A DNA stretch of 47,510 nucleotides from CAYINU01 sp964364855 (GTDB lineage: Bacteria > Margulisbacteria > Marinamargulisbacteria > CAYINU01), in assembly GCA_964364855.1 (NCBI GenBank), contig CAYINU010000006.1:1-47510 (forward strand). Reading direction: 5' to 3'. Of the stretch, positions 42,208 to 47,510 are shown piece after piece (the stretch's first letter is position 1; each line of letters begins with the position of its first letter). Under the pieces are notes generated by a model. That model worked only from the letters and a program-made list of their open reading frames with translations, was not told the DNA's origin and did no database searches. Position numbers and translations under genes: made by a program.

Positions 42208-43444
42208 TGATATCCACCCCCATAAACGGCCGCAAAACTTCTGGAACCCGAATGCTGCCATCCGCCTGCTGGTAGTTTTCCAAAATGGCTGCGACGGTAC
42301 GCCCTACTGCCAGTCCGGATCCATTCAACGTATGGACGTACTCTACCCGCTTATCGGCGTTCCGGTATCGTATCATAGCCCGCCTTGCCTGAAAATCAAG
42401 AAAGTTCGAACAAGAGGACACTTCACGGTATTGGTTTTGAGACGGAAACCAGATCTCCAAATCGTAGGTTTTGGCCGAGCCAAAACCAATATCTCCCGAA
42501 CATAGCTTGACGACGCGATAAGGTAATTTGAGCTGGACCAAAATATCTTCCGCATCTTGGCAAAGTGCCTCCAGCGCTGCCATAGACGCCTCGGGACGAA
42601 CCAATTGAACCAGCTCGATTTTGTGAAATTGATGCAAGCGAATCAGGCCTTTGAGGTCTTTGCCATAAGACCCGGCTTCTTTGCGAAAACAGGGCGTAAA
42701 TGCAGTGAGGCGGACCGGAAGCTGCGCGTCTTCGAGCACCTCGTTTTGGTAATAGTTGGTCAATTGAACTTCGGCTGTGGGGCTCAGCCAATAATCCGTA
42801 TCTGCCAGCCTGAAGAGGTCGTCTCCGAACTTGGGCAATTGGCCCGTTCCCAGCAAGGCTCGGCTATTGACGATAGCCGATGGCAACAGCTCCAGATATC
42901 CGGCCTGGGTATGGCGGCGCAGCATAAACGCGATTACCGCTCTCTCCAGCCGTGCGCCCAGTCCCTGATACAAGGCAAAGCGGGCACCGGTAATCTTCAC
43001 GGCCCGCGCAAAATCAATGAGTCCCAGCTTTTCTGCCAAAACGTCGTGGCTGTGGACCGGAAAAGCAAGAACAGGTACCTCGCCGATGGTCCGGACCACC
43101 GGATTGTCCTGGGCCGACACGCCAACAGGAACATCAGGGGCCAACCGATTGGGCAATTGCAACGCGGCCTCACGCACCTGTTCCTCCAGAGCCGTGCGGA
43201 CTTGATCCAGCCGGGTAACCTCATCGGACAAGGCCTTTAATTCTTGAAGTTGGTCTGGGGTGGGTTTTCCTTTTGGTGTTTGGGCGTTGCGGAGGGCTTT
43301 TTTCTCATCTGTTGCCTGCACGCTATCCCGCCATTGGTTGTCCAGTTGGATGTAGGTTTCCAACGGCTCCAGTGGAAATCGGCGGTCCCGGTAACACTGG
43401 CGAAGCACATCCGGTGTTTCGCGAACCCATTTGGGGTCTAGCAT
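42200..43444 (-). CDS. serS: Seryl-tRNA synthetase
   Basis: This class II aminoacyl-tRNA synthetase charges tRNA-Ser (and tRNA-Sec). The N-terminal coiled-coil arm covers about 25-105. The catalytic core follows, with motif 2 FRKEAGSYGKDLKGLIRLHQ (Arg that binds ATP), QFHKIELV, the YREVSSCSNFLDFQARR block and motif 3 LNGSGLAVGRTVAAILENYQ. The 414-residue length is normal. It overlaps pheA (seven bases) and the regulator gene (eight bases). Confidence 0.97.
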   Translation of the reverse strand: MLDPKWVRETPDVLRQCYRDRRFPLEPLETYIQLDNQWRDSVQATDEKKALRNAQTPKGKPTPDQLQELKALSDEVTRLDQVRTALEEQVREAALQLPNRLAPDVPVGVSAQDNPVVRTIGEVPVLAFPVHSHDVLAEKLGLIDFARAVKITGARFALYQGLGARLERAVIAFMLRRHTQAGYLELLPSAIVNSRALLGTGQLPKFGDDLFRLADTDYWLSPTAEVQLTNYYQNEVLEDAQLPVRLTAFTPCFRKEAGSYGKDLKGLIRLHQFHKIELVQLVRPEASMAALEALCQDAEDILVQLKLPYRVVKLCSGDIGFGSAKTYDLEIWFPSQNQYREVSSCSNFLDFQARRAMIRYRNADKRVEYVHTLNGSGLAVGRTVAAILENYQQADGSIRVPEVLRPFMGVDIIG

Positions 43445-44295
43445 GCCGATTCATCCTTTCGATACGACCCAAGCAGTTTGTAAAAATTGACCACCGTTTT
43501 GACCTGTTCGAGTGCCTCGGCCACCAGGTCGTCCTGGATATGTCCGTCCAAGTCTACAAAAAAAAGATATTCTCCCAAAACGGTTTTCGCCGGACGCGAT
43601 GTAATACCGGTCAGGTTGATGCCACGTTCAGAAAAAATGCCCAACACCCGATGCAAGCTGCCGGGAACATCGCGGGGGGTGGAAAAAACGATACTCGTTT
43701 TGTCGGCACCCGTCCGTTCGGCCTGGCGGGGGGCAATGACCCAAAATCGGGTCGCGTTTCGGGCAGAGTCCTGGATATCTTGTAACAGGATGTCGAGTTC
43801 ATAAAGGCGTGCCAACTCCGCCCGACCGATCACGGCCACCTCCGACCCCGGGCCCATCAAATAGCGGTTTTCCGCCAATTGTTCCGCTGCGATAGCCGTG
43901 GACAGGGCTGAATGCAGACGCGCACGGGGAAACTGTTTTCGCAAATAGTGATGACACTGGGCTAGGGGCTGGGGATGAGAGACGATATCGGTGATCTGGG
44001 CCGCCGTCACATCGGGACGGGCCAACAGCGAAAGGCGCACGCGCAGCACCATTTCCTCGATGGCATAAATGCCCGGTGAGGAAGCCAATAAATCCAGACA
44101 GACCGGCACCATGCCCTCCACCGAATTTTCTATCGGGATAATGGCCGTGGCAATCCGGCCTCCTTGAAGTTGCAAAAACAGGTCGGGAAAAGACTCTACC
44201 GGGTGTTTGGGCAGGGCCTCGGGATGCCGTCTGAGATAACAGTCAACGGCTTCCTCTGAAAACGTACCCGCGGGGCCCAGATATCCGACGCTCAT
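43438..44295 (-). CDS. pheA: Prephenate dehydratase (monofunctional, with ACT domain)
   Basis: It converts prephenate to phenylpyruvate in phenylalanine synthesis. The catalytic domain shows YLGPAGTFSEEA at the start, IPIENSVEG and the diagnostic TRF in NATRFWVIAP. A C-terminal ACT domain follows (TSIVFSTPRDVPGSLHRVL, then GINLTGITSRP), the usual phenylalanine-feedback site. There is no chorismate mutase domain. The 285-residue length is standard. Its ATG overlaps the glyA stop (ATGA). Confidence 0.95.
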   Translation of the reverse strand: MSVGYLGPAGTFSEEAVDCYLRRHPEALPKHPVESFPDLFLQLQGGRIATAIIPIENSVEGMVPVCLDLLASSPGIYAIEEMVLRVRLSLLARPDVTAAQITDIVSHPQPLAQCHHYLRKQFPRARLHSALSTAIAAEQLAENRYLMGPGSEVAVIGRAELARLYELDILLQDIQDSARNATRFWVIAPRQAERTGADKTSIVFSTPRDVPGSLHRVLGIFSERGINLTGITSRPAKTVLGEYLFFVDLDGHIQDDLVAEALEQVKTVVNFYKLLGSYRKDESAC

Positions 44296-45545
44296 CCCAG
44301 TTCAGGATAGAGGGGATACTGATCACACAGCGAGTGCACGCGCTGTCGCAGACGGTCCACGTTTGCGGCATCGGAAAGGGTGTGAATACGTTCGGCAATA
44401 ATGGCTGCGATCTCACCCATCGCTTCTTCTTTCATACCGCGTGTGGTTGCTGCCGGTGTGCCGATACGGATGCCAGAGGTGACGAATGGACTTTCCGTTT
44501 CAAACGGCACTGTATTTTTATTGACTGTTACACCGATTTCATCCAACGCCATTTCGGCCGCCTTTCCGGTAACACCTTTACTGCGCAAATCCACGAGCAT
44601 CAGATGGTTGTCGGTTCCGCCCGATACCAACGTAAAGCCTTCTTTTTGCAAGCAGTCTGCCAAATGATATGCATTGCGCACGATTTGCTGTTGATACGTT
44701 TTAAACTCGGGGGTTGCTGCTTCCTTGAAGGCCACGGCCTTGGCCGCGATCACGTGCATATGCGGCCCGCCTTGTAGTCCGGGAAACACGGCTTTGTTAA
44801 TGGCCGGAGCATGCTGGGCTTTACATAAAATGATGCCCGCTCGCGGACCGCGCAGGGTTTTGTGCGTGGTAGACGTCACCACATCGGCATGCGGGATCGG
44901 ACTGGGATGAAGTCCGGCAGCCACCAATCCGGCGATGTGGGCCATATCCACCATAAAAATAGCACCTACAGCCTTGGCGATATGGGCCATTCGTTCAAAA
45001 TCAATCACCCGGGCATAGGCGGACGCACCGCCGATAACCAGCTTGGGCTGGTAGTCCTTGGCTTGCTTTTCCAAAGCATCGTAGTTAATGCGGCCGGTCT
45101 TTTGATCAACTCCATAAGAAGCGAACTTAAAAAACTTACCTGAAAAATTGACGGGCGACCCGTGAGTTAAATGGCCACCGTGAGAGAGATCCATCCCCAG
45201 TACTTTGTCGCCAGGATTGAGGAAGGCTAAAAAAACGGCACTGTTGGCATCGGCACCGGAATGCGGTTGGACATTGGCCGCTTCGGCGCCAAAGAGAGAC
45301 TTGACCCGCTCGATGGCCAATACCTCAACCTCGTCCACATAGTCGCAACCGCCGTAATACCGTTTTCCTGGCAGGCCTTCTGCATATTTGTTGGTCAACC
45401 AAGTCCCCAGGGCCTCCATCACATGGGTAGAGGTAAAATTTTCAGACGCAATCAGCTCGATATTGCCACGTTGCCGGCCCAGCTCGGCCATCATCGCGCG
45501 ATACAGGTCGGGATCACTAACCCTCAAATTGGAAATCGGATTCAT
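44292..45545 (-). CDS. glyA: Serine hydroxymethyltransferase
   Basis: This PLP enzyme interconverts serine and glycine with tetrahydrofolate, the main one-carbon source. Signatures: NIELIASENFTS near the N-terminus, NKYAEGLPGKRYYGGCDYVD, VQPHSGADAN and the PLP lysine in TSTTHKTLRGPRAG. Also visible are the GGPHMHVIAAKAVAFKEA block and TSGIRIGTPAATTRG near the end. I choose ATG 45545 because AGGAGGA lies about seven bases upstream (ATG 45548 is only three to four bases away). That gives 417 residues. Confidence 0.97.
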   Translation of the reverse strand: MNPISNLRVSDPDLYRAMMAELGRQRGNIELIASENFTSTHVMEALGTWLTNKYAEGLPGKRYYGGCDYVDEVEVLAIERVKSLFGAEAANVQPHSGADANSAVFLAFLNPGDKVLGMDLSHGGHLTHGSPVNFSGKFFKFASYGVDQKTGRINYDALEKQAKDYQPKLVIGGASAYARVIDFERMAHIAKAVGAIFMVDMAHIAGLVAAGLHPSPIPHADVVTSTTHKTLRGPRAGIILCKAQHAPAINKAVFPGLQGGPHMHVIAAKAVAFKEAATPEFKTYQQQIVRNAYHLADCLQKEGFTLVSGGTDNHLMLVDLRSKGVTGKAAEMALDEIGVTVNKNTVPFETESPFVTSGIRIGTPAATTRGMKEEAMGEIAAIIAERIHTLSDAANVDRLRQRVHSLCDQYPLYPELG

Positions 45546-45564
45546 CATGTTCCTCCTTTCTATC

Positions 45565-46554
45565 TTACAAAAGCCCCACAGCGGCTTTGACCTCCGCCAT
45601 GGTATCTGTGGCCACTCGGCTGGCCCGTTTAGCCCCTTGGGCCAGGATATCCTCCACCTGATCCGTATGCCGGACCCAATAGTCCCGCTTCTCCCGAAAC
45701 GGCCCGAGTTGCAGATTGATCGACGCCGCACAACGGCGTTTGCAATCAATGCACCCGATGGCCGCCGTCTCGCAACCGACCTTTACCTCGGCAATGACAT
45801 CAGGCGCCGAGTATAGGGTATGGAAGGCATATACGGGACACATTTCCGGACGGCCAGGGTCAGTGCGCCTCGCGCGCTGGGGATCCGTCATCATTTTCAG
45901 CATCAGCCGCGAGATGTCGTCAGCGCTTGCCGACAGTGGAATGGTATTGCCGTAGCTTTTGGACATTTTACGACCATCCAAGCCCGGCAGCACCGGCACC
46001 TCAGTCAGCTTTTCTTCGGGCTCGGAGAATACCACCCCAAACAAATGGTTGAACCGGCGGGTGATTTCACGGGCCAGCTCCAAATGCGGCAATTGATCGC
46101 GGCCCACCGGAACGACTTGGGCCTTGTATAGCAACATATCAGCCGTCATCAGCACGGGATACCCCAAAAAACCATACGTATCCAAGTTTTTGTCCTGGAG
46201 GTTTTCAATCTTGCTTTTGTAGGTCGGCACGCGCAGCAACCACCCCAGCGGCGTAATCATAGACAACACCACATGCAATTCGCCATGCTGCAAAATATCG
46301 GACTGGAAAAAGAGACAGCATTTTTCGGGGTCTACCCCAGACGCGAGCAGATCTACCGCCAGCTCCAATTTGTCCTCGCGCAAGTTACGGCTATCCTGAT
46401 AAATCGTGGTCAAGGAGTGAAGGTCAACAATGAGAAAAAAGGCGTCATACTCCTGTTGTAGTTGGACCCAATTGTGAATGGCGCCCCAGTAGTTTCCGAG
46501 GTGCATTTTTCCAGTGGGCTGAATGCCGGAAACGAGGCGGGGCTTAGGATTCAT
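45565..46554 (-). CDS. trpS: Tryptophanyl-tRNA synthetase
   Basis: This class I synthetase has the HIGH-type motif as GKMHLGNYWGA after RLVSGIQPTG and the KMSKS loop in GLDGRKMSKSYGNTI. Other family blocks are visible, such as VPVGRDQLPHLELAREI and the Cys-containing GCIDCKRRC segment common in bacterial TrpS. The 329-residue length is standard. It follows the membrane protein gene by 31 bases and precedes glyA by 19, so it is part of the gene train. Confidence 0.97.
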   Translation of the reverse strand: MNPKPRLVSGIQPTGKMHLGNYWGAIHNWVQLQQEYDAFFLIVDLHSLTTIYQDSRNLREDKLELAVDLLASGVDPEKCCLFFQSDILQHGELHVVLSMITPLGWLLRVPTYKSKIENLQDKNLDTYGFLGYPVLMTADMLLYKAQVVPVGRDQLPHLELAREITRRFNHLFGVVFSEPEEKLTEVPVLPGLDGRKMSKSYGNTIPLSASADDISRLMLKMMTDPQRARRTDPGRPEMCPVYAFHTLYSAPDVIAEVKVGCETAAIGCIDCKRRCAASINLQLGPFREKRDYWVRHTDQVEDILAQGAKRASRVATDTMAEVKAAVGLL

Positions 46555-46585
46555 AACGCCTACTCTAGCACAAGCATAAAGAGCG

Positions 46586-47350
46586 TTAAATGGGGTTACG
46601 CCGGCGATGAGACCGCCACAAAATGCCGCCCAAAAGGAAGGCCAAAATCAACAATCCGACAAACCAGATCGCACTGGGCAATTTGGCAGCGTAAGGATTG
46701 TGGAAAAAGGTCAATGTCAGCGCCGCAGCGAGTAAATATCCGAGATAAATCGTGGCAGAACTTTCCGCGGCTGACCCCACATGGGTTCGCGAGTAGCGGA
46801 TGAGGGCCAACGAAGCACCCAATAGCGCCAGGGTCAGCGTCAAAGCCGACCATTCGCCGAAAAAAAAGGTAACTGCGGCCAGCAGCAGGTTGGCTGTTAG
46901 CAGTATGCCTGCCACCGAGCCCATGGATAGCTGGATCCGTTTAAAGACATAACACGCCACAATAATCCAAACGGAACCGGCAAGATACCCCCACTCTCCC
47001 AACCGCAAGGTACGCCCACCCCACAACGAGATGGTATGCCAGTCATAGCCAAAATACACCGACACCAGCGCCGCACTACCCACACCACACCAAAATAATA
47101 ATGGCCTTAGTCGCCAACGGCGATCGGAAAACCCCAGAAAAACCAGCAGCCCTCCGCCCAGCATTAACCCTTTCAAACTATCTGAAAACGTCATCGTGGA
47201 CGCCAGTGCGGCAGAGATACCCAGATAAACAGCCAATCCGGAGATCCTAAAATCAGGCAGCTTGCCCCACCGAGACATATACGGCATCACCAGGTAAGTC
47301 ACCAAAAAAGCCGTCAGACCGGCCGGCAGTGCGTAGATTGCATATCCCAT
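46586..47350 (-). CDS. Degenerate WecA/MraY-like polytopic membrane protein
   Basis: The 254-residue protein has eight to nine hydrophobic segments. Its order of landmarks recalls the WecA/TagO/MraY phospho-sugar transferases: LPDFRISGLAVYLGI after the first segments, VFLGFSDRRWRLRPLL (normally GxxDDxxxLxP), then IQLSMGSVAGILLTAN (normally NxxDGxDGLAxG) and RTHVGSAAESSATIYLGYLLA (normally MGDxGSxxLGxxLA). In each the catalytic acidic residues are lost. It is therefore probably a pseudoenzyme or a transport/assembly relative. It lies 19 bases after the oppD-type gene. Confidence 0.6.
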   Translation of the reverse strand: MGYAIYALPAGLTAFLVTYLVMPYMSRWGKLPDFRISGLAVYLGISAALASTMTFSDSLKGLMLGGGLLVFLGFSDRRWRLRPLLFWCGVGSAALVSVYFGYDWHTISLWGGRTLRLGEWGYLAGSVWIIVACYVFKRIQLSMGSVAGILLTANLLLAAVTFFFGEWSALTLTLALLGASLALIRYSRTHVGSAAESSATIYLGYLLAAALTLTFFHNPYAAKLPSAIWFVGLLILAFLLGGILWRSHRRRNPI

Positions 47351-47369
47351 ACCTTAAAGTCTACTGAGG

Positions 47370-47510
47370 TCAGGAGGCCCTTGGCAAGCCGGCGTCTTCG
47401 GCCAGGAAGCACGTAAATTCTTGGCCGGTGGTGGGGTCAACATAAAACGGGGGGGGTTCCCGACGGCAGCGGTCCATGACATGGGGACAGCGGGACGCAA
47501 AACGGCAACC
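47370..47510 (-). CDS. 3' end of an oligopeptide/dipeptide ABC transporter ATPase (OppD/DppD type), partial
   Basis: The last 46 codons of a gene entering from the right edge. They show the C-terminal signature of this ATPase family, CRFASRCPHVMDRCRREPPP followed by a Cys in FTCFLAED, a cluster known from the oligopeptide/dipeptide transporter C-terminal region. The rest of the gene lies outside the window. A run of eight C on the coding strand encodes the Pro triplet. It appears to head, or belong to, the same gene train as trpS-serS. Confidence 0.85.
   Translation of the reverse strand, partial: GCRFASRCPHVMDRCRREPPPFYVDPTTGQEFTCFLAEDAGLPRAS

Noticed and set aside
44292..45749. N-terminally extended serine hydroxymethyltransferase
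   Set aside because: The first 68 codons overlap the trpS end and are Arg/Trp-rich shadow. A strong ribosome-binding site marks the normal start.

Overview
The window is chromosomal DNA of a Gram-negative bacterium. The evidence is a recognisable lpxC (lipid A synthesis), several lipoproteins with lipobox cysteines, a small outer-membrane-barrel-like protein and UDP-galactopyranose mutase. I cannot name the phylum from sequence alone. Core enzymes (SerS, TrpS, GlyA, prephenate dehydratase, topoisomerase III, pyrophosphatase) are ordinary, but about a third of the coding capacity is large proteins I do not recognise (coiled-coil, Pro-rich, repeat or alpha-helical). One of these carries a complete arginine-type ADP-ribosyltransferase signature. 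That mix suggests a host- or competitor-interacting lifestyle, which is an inference.

Layout. 1-2,050: a frameshifted fibronectin-like lipoprotein, a MntA/HepT toxin-antitoxin pair behind a palindrome and a leader ORF, and a structured non-coding element. 2,205-6,851: pyrophosphatase, dicarboxylate/amino-acid:cation symporter, topoisomerase III and a Cys-rich mini membrane protein. 6,923-12,728: an AT-rich accessory segment bounded by a perfect 33-bp inverted repeat. It holds a truncated Abi-like pseudogene, a complete 2.3-kb IS1-like element with passenger genes (18-bp terminal repeats, 8-bp target duplication), a fused AAA-ATPase/TOPRIM protein resembling OLD or PARIS-type defence proteins, a DUF1016 PDDEXK nuclease and a 51-codon ORF. 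This is the best candidate for an undescribed mobile defence cassette.

12,795-23,454: ORFan territory, with a barrel-like protein, a three-gene coiled-coil operon, a DUF3089 lipoprotein hydrolase, a calcium-loop lipoprotein and a 1,228-residue protein. 23,478-26,946: a lipase maturation factor homologue, a TSUP permease and a geranylgeranyl-reductase-family flavoprotein. 26,995-31,134: a small protein, the ADP-ribosyltransferase gene coupled to a 69-residue proline-tailed protein, tRNA-Gly(CCC), a GNAT-like protein and a membrane protein distantly like Na/Pi cotransporters.

31,417-35,894: a very large Pro-rich/Cys-cluster protein with 74-residue repeats interrupted by a 100-N assembly gap, its upstream coiled-coil partner, and a divergent gene that also has a Cys cluster. 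35,898-40,039: a small protein, Glf, and a two-component pair in which the usual histidine-kinase determinants seem split between the two proteins. 40,166-40,990: lpxC. 40,987-47,510: a tightly packed minus-strand gene train: oppD-type 3' end, a degenerate WecA/MraY-like membrane protein, trpS, glyA, pheA, serS, an ArsR-type regulator and three small unknown genes.

Start codons were chosen by ribosome-binding sites and overlaps where these were visible. Family names rest on motifs read by eye, not on database searches.
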